Below, one piece after another: positions 8,735 through 18,053 of a stretch of 64,000 bases of DNA. A program made the translations under genes and the position numbers. Source of the DNA: Kosakonia oryzendophytica (lineage in GTDB: Bacteria; Pseudomonadota; Gammaproteobacteria; Enterobacterales; Enterobacteriaceae); contig NZ_FMAY01000003.1 of assembly GCF_900094925.1 (NCBI RefSeq), forward strand, positions 364,960-428,959, given 5' to 3'. Positions within the stretch are counted from its first letter, which is position 1. Every line of letters begins with the position of its first letter. Below the pieces are notes generated by a model. It was not told the DNA's origin. It saw only the letters and a program-made list of their open reading frames with translations, and did not search any database.

Positions 8735-8790
8735 CAGACAAAAAGATGAAGCCAGCATAGGAATAACCTGGAATCTACGACCATTTAGTC

Positions 8791-8817
8791 AAAAAAAACG
8801 GGACGCTAAACGCCCCG
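8791..8817 (-). terminator. Rho-independent terminator of hpxU
   Basis: On the minus strand, CGGGGCG and CGTCCCG pair (one G-U) around a 5-base loop and are followed by eight T residues. It ends the hpxU transcript before the hpxJ promoter, so hpxU and hpxJK are separate units. Confidence 0.8.
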
Positions 8818-8842
8818 CCATGCATCATCATTGTGGTGCAAA

Positions 8843-8859
8843 AGCACCATTAAAGTGCA
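8843..8859. promoter_or_regulatory. NtrC-like enhancer site
   Basis: GCAC, seven bases, GTGC (8844-8858) fits the NtrC core TGCAC-N7-GTGCA except for one outer base. It is about 140 bases upstream of the predicted hpxJ start point, a normal enhancer distance, and touches the hpxU stop codon. Confidence 0.5.
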
Positions 8860-9699
8860 TTACCGTTGTTCCAGTTCATCCAGGTCGGTGTACAACGATG
8901 CGATCTGATGAATGCGCTGCCGCCCTGCGGTGAGAGTGGTATGCAGCAAGGCGTTCGCCAGTAAATTCACCAGGCTCATGGCACAGCTGTAGCTATCAAA
9001 TGCCGAGACGCTGTCCAGCGGCAAGCCAATATGCCAGCGGCACAGCGCTTTGATACGGGTCGCCTGCGGCTCACTGATCGCCAGCACCGGTACGCCCTGC
9101 TGATAGAGCGCCTCCAGTACCGGCCGCACCACGCGTGGACGGCGGCGAAACGCGACCATCACCACCATATCAGCAGGCGTGATATCCACTAACTCTTCCG
9201 CCAGCGTCTGCCCCGGCTGCGGCAGCACCATCACCTGGCCCCGGCTTTGCAGCAGTTGCTGACGCAAATGCAGCGCGACCGGCGCACTGTTGCGCAGGCC
9301 AATGATCACGATCCGACGGGCCTCGCCAAGTGCGCTAATCACTTCGGCAAAGTGCCCGGCATCGAGCGCATTGACCCATTGGGTCAGGTTTGCCATCTCC
9401 TGCTTGTAATGACGCGCCAGCAACGTATTACCCTGCACGGCATCGCGGTTCTCCGTCAGCGGCATTCCGCTCTGGCGCAGGCTGCGTAACTCATCGCGCA
9501 TCTCTTTAAAACGATCGTAGCCTAACCGTTTAAACAGACGACTGACGGTGGCTTTCGACACCCCGCTGAGCCGCGCCAGTTCAGCGCTGTTATAGCTCAC
9601 CAGATCGTCAAAGTGATCAATGACAAATGACGCAACACGTTGTTCCTGCGGGGAAAGCTGGTCATAACACTCCCGCAGACGTTCATCCAGCTGCTGCAT
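8860..9699 (-). CDS. hpxU: RpiR-family repressor HpxU
   Basis: 279-residue MurR/RpiR regulator. An N-terminal helix-turn-helix (LARLSGVSKATVSRLFKRLG, residues about 40-60) precedes a SIS sugar-isomerase-like sensor domain (IVIIGLRNSAPVALHLRQ, VVMVAFRRRPRVV). In Klebsiella pneumoniae HpxU represses the hpxJK-containing operon and hpxW, and allantoate releases it. The start at 9699 has AGGAGAG just upstream; the longer reading to 9789 lacks this and crosses the regulatory region. It is divergent from hpxW, and matching operators flank it. Confidence 0.9.
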   Translation of the reverse strand: MQQLDERLRECYDQLSPQEQRVASFVIDHFDDLVSYNSAELARLSGVSKATVSRLFKRLGYDRFKEMRDELRSLRQSGMPLTENRDAVQGNTLLARHYKQEMANLTQWVNALDAGHFAEVISALGEARRIVIIGLRNSAPVALHLRQQLLQSRGQVMVLPQPGQTLAEELVDITPADMVVMVAFRRRPRVVRPVLEALYQQGVPVLAISEPQATRIKALCRWHIGLPLDSVSAFDSYSCAMSLVNLLANALLHTTLTAGRQRIHQIASLYTDLDELEQR

Positions 9700-9708
9700 A
9701 GCCTCTCC

Positions 9709-9724
9709 TGCAACTTTTGTTTCA
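9709..9724. promoter_or_regulatory. HpxU operator in the hpxU-hpxW intergenic region
   Basis: TGCAACTTTTGTTTCA matches TGAA-N8-TTCA at 7 of 8 positions and resembles the word TGAAACGCTTGTCGTC at 9741-9756, which keeps one half only. The site sits in the hpxU leader, next to its ribosome site, which would allow autorepression. Confidence 0.55.
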
Positions 9725-9760
9725 CGATAAGCTGACACAGTGAAACGCTTGTCGTCAATC

Positions 9761-9776
9761 TGGAACAGCTCTTGCT
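9761..9776 (+). promoter_or_regulatory. Sigma-54 promoter of hpxWXYZ
   Basis: TGGAAC, five bases, TTGCT keeps the invariant GG and GC and has the same 16-base span as the promoter before hpxJ. The predicted start point is near 9787, 30 bases before the hpxW ATG. The -24 box is one base off consensus. Confidence 0.6.
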
Positions 9777-9816
9777 TAGTCATCTCCACTTACCCAAGAC
9801 TACAGGAAGCGTGACG

Positions 9817-11400
9817 ATGCAAAGTAATATGGCCCCCTCTGGCATGGCGGTGACCCCGCACCATCTTGCCAGCGAGTCGGCGCTGTCGGTTTTACGCCAC
9901 GGCGGCGATGCCATTCAGGCGATGGTTGCCGCTGCCGCGACCATCGCGGTGACCTACCCGCATATGAACGGGATTGGCGGCGACGGCTTCTGGCTGATTG
10001 TGCCGCCGGAAGGCGAACCGTTAGCCATTGACGCCAGCGGCGCAGCCGGGCAGCGGGCAACTCAGGCGTTTTATGCCGGACATTCCCATATTCCTCATCG
10101 CGGCCCGCTTGCCGCCCTTACCGTACCCGGCACGCTCAGCGGCTGGGATGAGGCATTAGCGGTTTCCGCCTCGCTGGGCGCAGCGCCGTTACCCCTGTCG
10201 CGCCTGTTGGCCGATGCCATTCGCTACGCGGCGGACGGTATTCCGGTCACACAGTCCCAGGCCAGCGCCAGCCAAAATAAATTTCAGGAACTGGTGGACG
10301 TGCCCGGTTTCGCCAGTACCTTTTTGCCACAAGGCGCCGCGCCGCAGGCAGGCAGCCGTTTTTGCCAGCCAACGCTGGCCCGCACCCTGACCCGACTCGC
10401 CACCGAGGGGCTGGACAGCTTTTATCGCGGGGGGCTCGCGCAACTGATGGCCGATGAGATGCAAGCACTGGGCATCCCTATTACCGCCCAGGATCTGGCA
10501 CATCACCGTGCTCAGCGCCGCGTACCGCTAAAACTCCGGCACAGCCAGGGGGAGGTATTTAATATGACGCCGCCCACGCAAGGGCTGGTGTCACTGGCCA
10601 TCCTCGGCATCACCGATCATCTGGACATGGCCCAGGCGAACGACGTGCAAACCATCCACCGTATTGTGGAAGCGACCAAAAAAGCCTTCGGCCTGCGTGA
10701 CCGCTACATTACCGACCCGCGCCACGTCACGCTGCCGGTACAAAGCCTGCTCGAGCAAGCACCGCTGGCGCTGCTGGCTGACAGCATTGACGAACAGCGC
10801 GCAGCGCCCTGGGGCCAGGGCAAAGGGCCGGGGGATACGGTGTGGATGGGCGTGATCGACAAAAACGGTCTGGCGGTCTCGTTTATCCAGAGCATTTACC
10901 ATGAATTTGGCAGCGGCGTGGTGCTACCGGAGAGCGGCGTTCTGCTGCAAAACCGCGGCGCGGCCTTTAGCCTCGATCCGTCGCATTTGCTGGCGTTAAT
11001 GCCGGGTAAGCAACCCTTCCATACCTTAAATCCCGCAGCAGCGCGGCTCAACGACGGGCGCACCATGGTGTACGGCACGATGGGCGGCGACGGTCAGCCG
11101 CAAACCCAGGCCGCCATTTTTACCCGCCATGTGATGCAAGGAATGCCTTTACAGGCGGCGGTCTGCGCACCGCGCTGGCTGCTGGGGCGCACCTGGGGAC
11201 AGGCGTCGGAAAGCCTGAAACTGGAAAGCGGTTTTAGCGAAGAGACATTCCTCGCACTACGCAAGATGGGGCATGAGGTGGAGTGGCTGCCCGGCTTAAG
11301 CGAAGCCACCGGGCATGCTGGCGCTATCCTTCGCCATGCCAATGGCATGCTGGAAGGGGCTTTCGATCCGCGCAGCAATGGCAGCGCAGCCGGTTTTTAA
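9817..11400 (+). CDS. hpxW: Oxamate amidohydrolase HpxW
   Basis: 527-residue N-terminal nucleophile hydrolase of the gamma-glutamyltranspeptidase fold. Klebsiella HpxW is known to convert oxamate to oxalate and ammonia after self-cleavage. The expected cleavage and nucleophile threonine is T341 in GDTVWMGV. The N-terminal HHLASESALSVLRHGGDAI and NGIGGDGFW motifs and the C-terminal TMGGDGQPQTQA motif are typical. There is no signal peptide, as expected for a cytoplasmic catabolic enzyme. The start at 9817 is set by AGGAAG upstream. It is the first gene of hpxWXYZ, behind a sigma-54-type promoter. Confidence 0.9.
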   Translation: MQSNMAPSGMAVTPHHLASESALSVLRHGGDAIQAMVAAAATIAVTYPHMNGIGGDGFWLIVPPEGEPLAIDASGAAGQRATQAFYAGHSHIPHRGPLAALTVPGTLSGWDEALAVSASLGAAPLPLSRLLADAIRYAADGIPVTQSQASASQNKFQELVDVPGFASTFLPQGAAPQAGSRFCQPTLARTLTRLATEGLDSFYRGGLAQLMADEMQALGIPITAQDLAHHRAQRRVPLKLRHSQGEVFNMTPPTQGLVSLAILGITDHLDMAQANDVQTIHRIVEATKKAFGLRDRYITDPRHVTLPVQSLLEQAPLALLADSIDEQRAAPWGQGKGPGDTVWMGVIDKNGLAVSFIQSIYHEFGSGVVLPESGVLLQNRGAAFSLDPSHLLALMPGKQPFHTLNPAAARLNDGRTMVYGTMGGDGQPQTQAAIFTRHVMQGMPLQAAVCAPRWLLGRTWGQASESLKLESGFSEETFLALRKMGHEVEWLPGLSEATGHAGAILRHANGMLEGAFDPRSNGSAAGF

Positions 11401-11409
11401 GGAGCAAAG

Positions 11410-11598
11410 ATGAACACCACTGATTTTGACTGGCTCACCTACATCCGGCTGATGGAGCAACTGCTGGCAGTGCCGCTGGACGATGCCCGTCGCGCGGAAC
11501 TGGAAGTACAGCTCACCCGTATCGCCGCCATGGCGCAACCGTTAATGGCCTTCCCCTTACCACACCGCCAGGAAGGCGCCGGGGAGTACCGCCTATGA
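11410..11598 (+). CDS. hpxX: Oxalurate catabolism protein HpxX (AtzG-like)
   Basis: 62-residue helical protein (MNTTDFDWLTYIRLMEQLL start). It matches the small GatC/AtzG-like subunits that sit beside AtzE-type amidases. In the cyanuric acid pathway AtzG forms a complex with the amidase AtzE and stabilises it. The gene overlaps hpxY by the four bases ATGA, so the two are probably made in equal amounts and act together. AAGGAG is upstream of the ATG. Confidence 0.8.
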   Translation: MNTTDFDWLTYIRLMEQLLAVPLDDARRAELEVQLTRIAAMAQPLMAFPLPHRQEGAGEYRL

Positions 11599-12971
11599 AC
11601 TTATCGATTGGTGATATTCAACGCGGGCTGCGAGAGAAAACCTTTAGCGCCAGCGAACTGGCGCAGCGCACCCTGGCGCACATTGAGCAGCACAACCCGC
11701 AACTTAATGCGTTTACCGATATCACCGCGTCGCGCTTACGGGTGGAAGCGGCGCGTATTGATGTGCGCATCGCCCAGGGTGAACCACTGCCTGCGCTGGC
11801 AGGCGTGCCTTATGCGGTAAAAAACCTGTTTGATATCGCCGGGATCACTACCCTTGCCGGAGCCGAACTGTTCAGTACCCAACCGGCGGCCACCCAGGAT
11901 GCCTTTGCCATACGCCAGCTCACCCGCGCCGGGGCGACGCTTGCCGGAGCGCTGAATATGGACGCCTATGCTTACGGTTTCACCACGGAAAACAGTCACT
12001 ATGGCGCAACCCGCAACCCGCGCGATCCGCAACGTGTGGCAGGTGGATCGTCCGGTGGCTCCGCTGCGGCTGTGGCAGCGGGTATGGTCAATTTTGCCCT
12101 CGGTACCGATACCAACGGATCGATTCGCGTACCAGCGTCGCTGTGCGGTATTTATGGCCTGAAACCCACGTTTGGTCGTCTCTCCCGCACCGGTAGCCAC
12201 CCGTTTGTCGCCAGCCTCGATCATATTGGCCCACTGGCACGCAACGCGGAGGATCTGACGCGTGTGTATGATGCGTTGCAAGGGCGTGATAACGATGATC
12301 GCTGGCAGTCCACACGCACCGCCGATATGGCTCTGCCAGGTCTTGTCGCAGGCAACGCGCTACGCTGTGCGGTGCTGGATGGCTACTTCTCAACCTGGTG
12401 CGATGACGATGCGCGGCAGGCGGTAAACACCGTAGCCCAGGCGCTGGGCGCAGATCGCACCGTGACGCTACCGGAAGCCGAACTGGCGCGTTCAGCGGCG
12501 TTTTTGTTGTCAGCGGCGGAAGGGGGAAATCACTATCTTCCCGCACTGCGCACTGAAGCGTCGCGCTTTGAACCGAACTCCCGCGAACGTCTGCTGGCCG
12601 GAGCCATGACGCCGTCAGCCTGGTACACCCAGGCACAGCGTTTCCGCGCCTGGTTTCGCGATAAAACCTTGCCGCTGTTTCAACAGCTTGACCTGCTGCT
12701 CGCGCCGGCAACGCCCTGTAGCGCAACACCGATTGGTACGCCGACCATGCGTATTAACGGGGCGGATCTGCCGGTGAAAGCGAGTATGGGTATGTTGACA
12801 CAACCGATCTCTTTCCTTGGTCTGCCGGTGGTCACCGTACCGGTAAAAACCCGTAGCGGTTTGCCGATTGGTGTACAGATTATTGGTGCGCCCTGGCAAG
12901 AAACCCGCTGTTTACAGGCAGCATGGCGGCTCGAACAAGCCGGAATACTTTATCCACAGGACGCAACATGA
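11595..12971 (+). CDS. hpxY: AtzE-family amidohydrolase HpxY
   Basis: 458-residue amidase-signature enzyme. The Lys-cisSer-Ser triad is visible as K76 (AVKNLFD), S152 ([10 protein letters not shown]) and S176 ([11 protein letters not shown]), with the family spacing of 76 and 24. AtzE, the closest named type, removes the terminal amide nitrogen of 1-carboxybiuret. Together with the AtzG-like HpxX it probably acts on an oxalurate-related amide; the exact reaction is not settled by the sequence. It is coupled to hpxX by ATGA and to hpxZ by a second ATGA overlap. Confidence 0.85.
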   Translation: MNLSIGDIQRGLREKTFSASELAQRTLAHIEQHNPQLNAFTDITASRLRVEAARIDVRIAQGEPLPALAGVPYAVKNLFDIAGITTLAGAELFSTQPAATQDAFAIRQLTRAGATLAGALNMDAYAYGFTTENSHYGATRNPRDPQRVAGGSSGGSAAAVAAGMVNFALGTDTNGSIRVPASLCGIYGLKPTFGRLSRTGSHPFVASLDHIGPLARNAEDLTRVYDALQGRDNDDRWQSTRTADMALPGLVAGNALRCAVLDGYFSTWCDDDARQAVNTVAQALGADRTVTLPEAELARSAAFLLSAAEGGNHYLPALRTEASRFEPNSRERLLAGAMTPSAWYTQAQRFRAWFRDKTLPLFQQLDLLLAPATPCSATPIGTPTMRINGADLPVKASMGMLTQPISFLGLPVVTVPVKTRSGLPIGVQIIGAPWQETRCLQAAWRLEQAGILYPQDAT

Positions 12972-13351
12972 ACCGAGACAATATCGATCGCCCGGCGATC
13001 CTCAACGAAGTGACCGCGGCCTTTTACCGCTATGAGCAGGCACTGATAAGCAATGATATAGACGTACTGGATGAGTTGTTCTGGGACGATGAGCGCACCG
13101 TGCGTTATGGTGCGACAGAGAATCTGTATGGCATTGCCGCCATTCGTGACTTTCGACATTCACGCCCTTCCGCCGGGCTGGACAGATTGTTACGCAATAC
13201 CACCATCACCACTTTTGGCGAGGACATGGCGGTGGCCAGTACGGAATTTACCCGTGAGAACAGCGAACGCGTGGGCAGGCAGATGCAGACGTGGGTGAAA
13301 TTCCCATGGGGGTGGCGCATTGTCGCAGCGCATGTGAGTTTGATGGGGTGA
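12968..13351 (+). CDS. hpxZ: Oxalurate catabolism protein HpxZ (AtzH-like)
   Basis: 127-residue protein of the AtzH/DUF3225 type with an SnoaL/NTF2-like cone fold (FYRYEQALISNDIDVLDELF, then DERTVRYGATE and a beta-rich C-terminus ending VAAHVSL). In the atz system AtzH is encoded beside AtzE and AtzG. The start ATG at 12968 overlaps the hpxY stop by four bases. It is the last gene of the operon, followed by a hairpin. A catalytic or accessory role in oxalurate breakdown is likely but unproven here. Confidence 0.82.
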   Translation: MNRDNIDRPAILNEVTAAFYRYEQALISNDIDVLDELFWDDERTVRYGATENLYGIAAIRDFRHSRPSAGLDRLLRNTTITTFGEDMAVASTEFTRENSERVGRQMQTWVKFPWGWRIVAAHVSLMG

Positions 13352-13356
13352 GAAAG

Positions 13357-13378
13357 CCCCCTCCTACGCAGGAGGGGG
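13357..13378. terminator. Hairpin between hpxZ and cysH
   Basis: CCCCCTCC and GGAGGGGG form a perfect 8-base stem with a 6-base loop between two convergent genes. The T-tract is weak on both sides, so efficiency is uncertain. It probably serves both operons. Confidence 0.6.
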
Positions 13379-13385
13379 AGATGTA

Positions 13386-14120
13386 TTAACCTTCGTGCAG
13401 CCCGCATTCGCGTTTCAGGCCGAAGAAGCGGGTCTCTTCCTCCGCCATACCCGGCTCCCATTTACGGGTGGTATGGGTATCGCCCACCGAGAGATAACCC
13501 TGATCCCACAGAGGATGGTAGCCCAGACCGTGTTTTTGCAGGTACTGGTATACCGTGCGGTTATCCCAGTCGATAATCGGCAGCACTTTAAACACGCCGC
13601 GCTGGATGCCTAATACCGGCAGATTGGCGCGACTGCCGGATTGCTCGCGGCGCAGCCCGGCAAACCAGGTTTGCGCATTTAATTCTGCAAGCGCACGGTT
13701 CATCGGCTCAACTTTGTTGATGTCATTGTACTTTTCAATGCCTTCAACGCCCTGCTCCCACAGTTTACCGTAGCGCGCTTCCTGCCAGGCCGGACTGTGC
13801 TCAGCACGGTAGACTTTCAGGTTAAGCTTGAGCTTGTCCGTCAGCTCGTCGATAAACTGGTACGTTTCCGGGAACAGATAGCCGGTATCGGTGAGGATCA
13901 CCGGAATGCCTGGACAGACCTCATTGACCAGATGCAGGCTTACCGCCGCCTGAATACCGAAGCTTGATGAGAGCACATACTCGCCCGGCAGGTTTTCCAG
14001 TGCCCAGGCTACACGCGCTTCAGCGCTCAGCGTTTCGAGCTGCGCATTCGTTTCGGCAAGCTGGAGTACTCGCTCAACTTTTGGCAGCGCGTTCAGCGCA
14101 TTAAGATCGAGTTTGGACAT
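13386..14120 (-). CDS. cysH: PAPS reductase CysH
   Basis: 244-residue phosphoadenosine phosphosulfate reductase, which reduces PAPS to sulfite with thioredoxin. The PP-loop-like [21 protein letters not shown] and the C-terminal ECGLHEG with the catalytic cysteine (C239) are intact. It is the last gene of cysJIH, after a gap of about 60 bases. Expression should follow the CysB-controlled promoter upstream of cysJ. Confidence 0.97.
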   Translation of the reverse strand: MSKLDLNALNALPKVERVLQLAETNAQLETLSAEARVAWALENLPGEYVLSSSFGIQAAVSLHLVNEVCPGIPVILTDTGYLFPETYQFIDELTDKLKLNLKVYRAEHSPAWQEARYGKLWEQGVEGIEKYNDINKVEPMNRALAELNAQTWFAGLRREQSGSRANLPVLGIQRGVFKVLPIIDWDNRTVYQYLQKHGLGYHPLWDQGYLSVGDTHTTRKWEPGMAEEETRFFGLKRECGLHEG

Positions 14121-14179
14121 ACGTTCCTCACTGTGTTCGTTGTCTGATAGCGCGACGCTTATCAGGCTTACAGGCTGCG

Positions 14180-15892
14180 TTATTCCCAGAAATCCCGCGC
14201 GGGATCGAGCACCGGGCGAATGATGCCAGCGCGGATGGTGAAATCGCCGAAGCCTTCACCCTCTTTGCGTTCACTCGCCCAACGTGCGACCAGCTCATCA
14301 ATCGCGTTGAGAATTTCCGTTTCCGTAATGTTTTCACGGTACATCCGCGGGATCCGCGTACCAATACGGTTACCGCCAATATGCAGGTTATAGCGCCCCG
14401 GCGCTTTGCCGACCAGGCCGATTTCCGCCAGCATCGCGCGACCACAGCCATTCGGGCAGCCGGTCACACGCAGCACAATGTGGTCATCGCCCACGCCGTG
14501 TTTCTCCATCACCGCTTCCACTTTATCAACGAAAGAGGGCAGAAAACGTTCGGCTTCCGCCATCGCCAGCGGACAGGTCGGGAACGACACGCAGGCCATG
14601 GAGTTTTCACGCTGCGGTTTGACCGCGTCCATTAACCCGTGCGCACGGGCCAGTTTTTCGATTTTCGCTTTCTGGCTTTCCGGGACGCCCGCCACAATCA
14701 GGTTCTGGTTGGCGGTTAAGCGGAAATCGCCTTTATGGATCTTAGCAATTTCCAGCATGCCGGTTTTCAACGGGCGGCCGGGATAATCCAGAATACGGCC
14801 ATTTTCAATAAACAGCGTCAGGTGCCATTTATTGTCGATCCCCTTCACCCAGCCGATACGATCGCCGCGGCCAGTAAATTCATACGGGCGGATCGGTTCA
14901 AACTTGATGCCAGCGCGACGCTCGACTTCCGCTTTAAAGGTATCGACACCCACGCGTTCCAGCGTGTATTTGGTTTTGGCGTTTTTACGATCGGTACGGT
15001 TGCCCCAATCACGCTGCGTGGTCACCACCGCTTCCGCGACAGCCAGCGTATGTTCCAGCGGCAGGTAGCCGAATTCGCTCGCCGTACGGGCGTACGTTTT
15101 CTTATTGCCGTGCTCCACAGAGAGACCGCCGCCGACCAGCAGGTTAAAGCCCACCAGTTTGCCGTTTTCCGCCACGGCCACAAAGTTCATATCATTGGCG
15201 TGCAGATCAACATCGTTCTGCGGCGGGATCACCACCGTGGTTTTAAATTTACGCGGCAGATAGGTTTTACCGAGGATCGGCTCTTCGTCCGTGGTCGCGA
15301 CTTTCTCAGCATCGTGCCAGATTTCGGCATACGCGCGGGTGCGTGGCAGCAGGTGCTCAGAGAGTTTTTTTGCCCACTCATAGGCTTCAGCATGCAGTTC
15401 CGACTCAATCGGGTTCGAAGTGCAAAGCACGTTGCGGTTCACATCGTTGGCGGTCGCCAGCGCATCAAGACCGACTTCATGCAGCATCTGGTGCGCCGGT
15501 TTCACGTTCTTTTTCAGAATGCCGTGAAACTGGAACGTCTGGCGGTTAGTCAGACGAATGCTGCCATAAAGGGTTTTGTCCGCCGCGAATTTATCGATCG
15601 ACAACCACTGTTTTGGCGTAATAATGCCGCCCGGCAGACGACAGCGCAGCATCATGGCATGACGCGGCTCCAGTTTCTGCTCGGCGCGCTCGGCGCGAAT
15701 ATCGCGGTCATCCTGCTGATACATGCCGTGAAAGCGGATCAGCAGAAAGTTGTCGCCGTTAAAACCACCGGTCAGACCGTCGTTCAGATCTTCAGCAATG
15801 GTGCCGCGCAGGTAGTTGCTCGCCTCTTTCAGACGCTCGGCATCCGCCAGTTTTCCTTCGACCACCAGTGGGCCTGGATGTTTTTCGCTCAT
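14180..15892 (-). CDS. cysI: Sulfite reductase hemoprotein subunit CysI
   Basis: 570 residues, the E. coli length. It carries siroheme and a 4Fe-4S cluster and reduces sulfite to sulfide. The cluster cysteines are in [15 protein letters not shown] and [11 protein letters not shown]. The N-terminal parachain contact segment [16 protein letters not shown] is present. Its ATG overlaps the cysJ stop by one base (TAATG), so it is coupled to the flavoprotein partner. Confidence 0.97.
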   Translation of the reverse strand: MSEKHPGPLVVEGKLADAERLKEASNYLRGTIAEDLNDGLTGGFNGDNFLLIRFHGMYQQDDRDIRAERAEQKLEPRHAMMLRCRLPGGIITPKQWLSIDKFAADKTLYGSIRLTNRQTFQFHGILKKNVKPAHQMLHEVGLDALATANDVNRNVLCTSNPIESELHAEAYEWAKKLSEHLLPRTRAYAEIWHDAEKVATTDEEPILGKTYLPRKFKTTVVIPPQNDVDLHANDMNFVAVAENGKLVGFNLLVGGGLSVEHGNKKTYARTASEFGYLPLEHTLAVAEAVVTTQRDWGNRTDRKNAKTKYTLERVGVDTFKAEVERRAGIKFEPIRPYEFTGRGDRIGWVKGIDNKWHLTLFIENGRILDYPGRPLKTGMLEIAKIHKGDFRLTANQNLIVAGVPESQKAKIEKLARAHGLMDAVKPQRENSMACVSFPTCPLAMAEAERFLPSFVDKVEAVMEKHGVGDDHIVLRVTGCPNGCGRAMLAEIGLVGKAPGRYNLHIGGNRIGTRIPRMYRENITETEILNAIDELVARWASERKEGEGFGDFTIRAGIIRPVLDPARDFWE

Positions 15893-17697
15893 TAGTAGAC
15901 ATCTCGCTGATAACGGCGCTCAACGCGCAGCTCACTTAAAAATTCATCCGCCGCTTCGGCATCCATCGCACCGAATTCGGCAATCACGTCCAGTAAAGCC
16001 TGCTCAACGTCTTTCGCCATGCGATTGGCGTCGCCGCAGACATAAATATGCGCACCGTCATTGATCCAGCGCCACAGCTCTGCGCCCTGTTCGCGCAGTT
16101 TGTCTTGTACGTAGACTTTTTCTTTTTGATCTCTGGACCAGGCCAGATCGATACGGTTCAGCACGCCCTCTTTCACATAACGCTGCCACTCCACCTGATA
16201 GAGGAAATCCTCCGTAAAGTGCGGGTTACCGAAGAACAGCCAGTTTTTACCAGGCGCTTCCTCGGCTGCGCGTTGTTGAATAAAGGCACGGAACGGTGCA
16301 ATACCTGTACCGGGGCCAATCATGATTACAGGGGTTTCCGGGTTAGCGGGCAGGCGGAAATTGTCGTTATGCTCGATAAACACCCGCACTTCTCCCTCTT
16401 CCGGCACGCGATCGGCAAGGTAACCCGAGGCTCCCCCCGTACGGGCGCGGCCTTCAACGTCATAACGCACCACACCAACGGTGATATGCACTTCGCTCTC
16501 GACTTCCGCCTGCGCAGAGGCAATCGAATAGAGGCGCGGCGTCAGTGGGCGCAGCAGGCCAATCAACGCGTCAGCATCCAGCTGCGCGGGGGAGAAACGC
16601 ACCATATCCACAATCGGCGTGGTGGCAGCATAGTGCTGCAATTGCGCTTTATCGCCCACCAGCGGCAGCAGGGATTCGCTACGGGTCAGCGTGGCGTAAT
16701 TTTCCACGATGTTGGCCGTGTTAACCGTCAGTTCGAAATGCCACTGCAACGCTTCTGCCAACGGCAGCGTTTTGCCGTCGACGGTGACCGGCTCGTCGCC
16801 TTTCAGCCACAGCAGTTCAACCAGCTCTTTCACCAGTGCGGGATCGTTTTGATACCAGACACCCAGCGCGTCGCCTGGCTGGTAACGCAGCCCCGAGTCA
16901 CCCAGATCGATTTCGATATGGCGAACATCTTTCTCAGAATCACGCCCGGTGATTTTCTGGTTTACCGACAAGCTCGCGGTGAGCGGCGCGTCTTTGCTGT
17001 ATGGGCTGGAGAACACCTCATTCACAGCACCGGTTGCGCTCGCTACCGCCTGCGCAGGCGTGTCTTGCGGTACGCGGGCTTTCAGTACGTCAACCACGCG
17101 AGCGCGCCACTCGGTCGCCGCCGCCTGGTATTCCACATCCGCATCGACGCGATCCAGAAGGCGTTCTGCCCCCAGCTCCGCCAGTTTGCTGTCGAAATCT
17201 TTCCCGGCCTGGCAGAAGAATTCATACGAGGTATCGCCAAGACCAAAGACAGCAAACGCAGTGCCCTCCAGCTTCGGCGCTTTTTTGGAGAACAGGAACT
17301 TATGCAACGCAACCGCTTCTTCCGGCGCTTCGCCTTCCCCTTGTGTTGAGGTCACGACCACCAGCAGTTTTTCACTGGCGATCTGTTTGAATTTGTAATC
17401 GCCGGCGTTGACCAGATTGACGTTGAGTTTTGCCGCCAGCAGATCGTCGCGCAGCGCTTCGGCGACGCGACGAGCGTTGCCGGTTTGCGAAGCGGAAATC
17501 AGCGTAATGGCCGGGATCACCGCAGCAGGGGCCGGTGCAGTCGTCGCCGCGCCAGGCTGCTGGTTCAGCACGCCCCAGAAATAGCCAGAAACCCAGGCAA
17601 GCTGGGCGGGTGTTAAATCAGTGGTGGCTGCCTGAAGGCACGCCAGTTGCTCCGGATTGAGCGGGAGCAACGCGGAAGGTGGGACCTGAGTCGTCAT
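15892..17697 (-). CDS. cysJ: Sulfite reductase flavoprotein subunit CysJ
   Basis: 601-residue diflavin reductase that passes NADPH electrons to CysI. Order of domains: flavodoxin/FMN (about 62-200; [18 protein letters not shown] and [12 protein letters not shown]), FAD-binding (about 235-448; [10 protein letters not shown]) and NADPH-binding ([21 protein letters not shown]), ending in the usual RRYQRDVY. It is the first gene of cysJIH. The leader to 18053 contains the likely CysB region. Confidence 0.97.
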   Translation of the reverse strand: MTTQVPPSALLPLNPEQLACLQAATTDLTPAQLAWVSGYFWGVLNQQPGAATTAPAPAAVIPAITLISASQTGNARRVAEALRDDLLAAKLNVNLVNAGDYKFKQIASEKLLVVVTSTQGEGEAPEEAVALHKFLFSKKAPKLEGTAFAVFGLGDTSYEFFCQAGKDFDSKLAELGAERLLDRVDADVEYQAAATEWRARVVDVLKARVPQDTPAQAVASATGAVNEVFSSPYSKDAPLTASLSVNQKITGRDSEKDVRHIEIDLGDSGLRYQPGDALGVWYQNDPALVKELVELLWLKGDEPVTVDGKTLPLAEALQWHFELTVNTANIVENYATLTRSESLLPLVGDKAQLQHYAATTPIVDMVRFSPAQLDADALIGLLRPLTPRLYSIASAQAEVESEVHITVGVVRYDVEGRARTGGASGYLADRVPEEGEVRVFIEHNDNFRLPANPETPVIMIGPGTGIAPFRAFIQQRAAEEAPGKNWLFFGNPHFTEDFLYQVEWQRYVKEGVLNRIDLAWSRDQKEKVYVQDKLREQGAELWRWINDGAHIYVCGDANRMAKDVEQALLDVIAEFGAMDAEAADEFLSELRVERRYQRDVY

Positions 17698-17858
17698 GCG
17701 TCGTTATGTTCCAGTAGCAAATTCCCCTTCGCTTTTCACGACGCCTCCGGGTGGGCAGCAGCGCAAAATCCTGCGGGGTTATAATGTAGAAAAAACCGAA
17801 GTGAAACTAAGGTTAACGGTGGGGATAATAACAATTAAAGAAAGGTTGGAAATAACAA

Positions 17859-17889
17859 ATAACCAAAAGAACTAACCTCTTTTGGTTAT
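17859..17889. repeat. Perfect 12-base inverted repeat upstream of cysJ
   Basis: ATAACCAAAAGA and TCTTTTGGTTAT are exact complements around 7 bases. It lies about 160-190 bases upstream of the cysJ ATG, in the region expected to bind CysB. Whether it is a CysB site, another operator or a hairpin in a leader RNA cannot be told from sequence. Confidence 0.5.
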
Positions 17890-17996
17890 AGTTATTAACA
17901 CTAAAACAGGTTAATCAACTCTTTGAATTTCATATAAAAAACAGACGTTACATTCTATTTGGACGATGTTGACCGCTTTTAGTGATTTTAATTAAT

Positions 17997-18040
17997 GCTA
18001 AAAAAGGTCATTTCCGCTACCATGCGGCGGTTTTTTTAGC
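17997..18040 (+). terminator. Terminator-like hairpin just before queD
   Basis: GCTAAAAAA pairs with TTTTTTTAGC around an inner CCGC/GCGG stem, ending in a T7 run 14 bases before the queD ATG. No plus-strand gene ends upstream of it. It may be an attenuator of queD or the end of a short untranslated transcript. Confidence 0.5.
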
Positions 18041-18053
18041 CAGAGAGTGCATT

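Larger units (their letters stand above)
17698..18053. promoter_or_regulatory. cysJ-queD divergent control region
   Basis: A 356-base AT-rich gap with no gene. Toward cysJ it should hold the promoter and CysB contacts; repeated TTATT/AATAA words occur at 17825-17900. An inverted repeat lies at 17859-17889, and a terminator-like hairpin with a T7 run lies at 17997-18040, just before queD. Confidence 0.55.

Noticed and set aside
8834..8849. Palindrome TGGTGC-AAAA-GCACCA as an NtrC site
   Set aside because: The half-sites are in the wrong order (GTGC...GCAC). The overlapping GCAC-N7-GTGC at 8844-8858 fits instead.
9700..9789. Longer HpxU N-terminus starting at 9789
   Set aside because: It would cover the operator and both divergent promoters, and the AGGAGAG site is next to the ATG at 9699.
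14735..15895. Open frame of 386 codons on the plus strand opposite cysI
   Set aside because: It is a shadow of the highly conserved CysI reading frame, with no ribosome site and no recognisable protein.
16048..17349. Open frame of 433 codons opposite cysJ
   Set aside because: Antisense to CysJ, whose motifs are complete; composition is that of a reverse-strand shadow.
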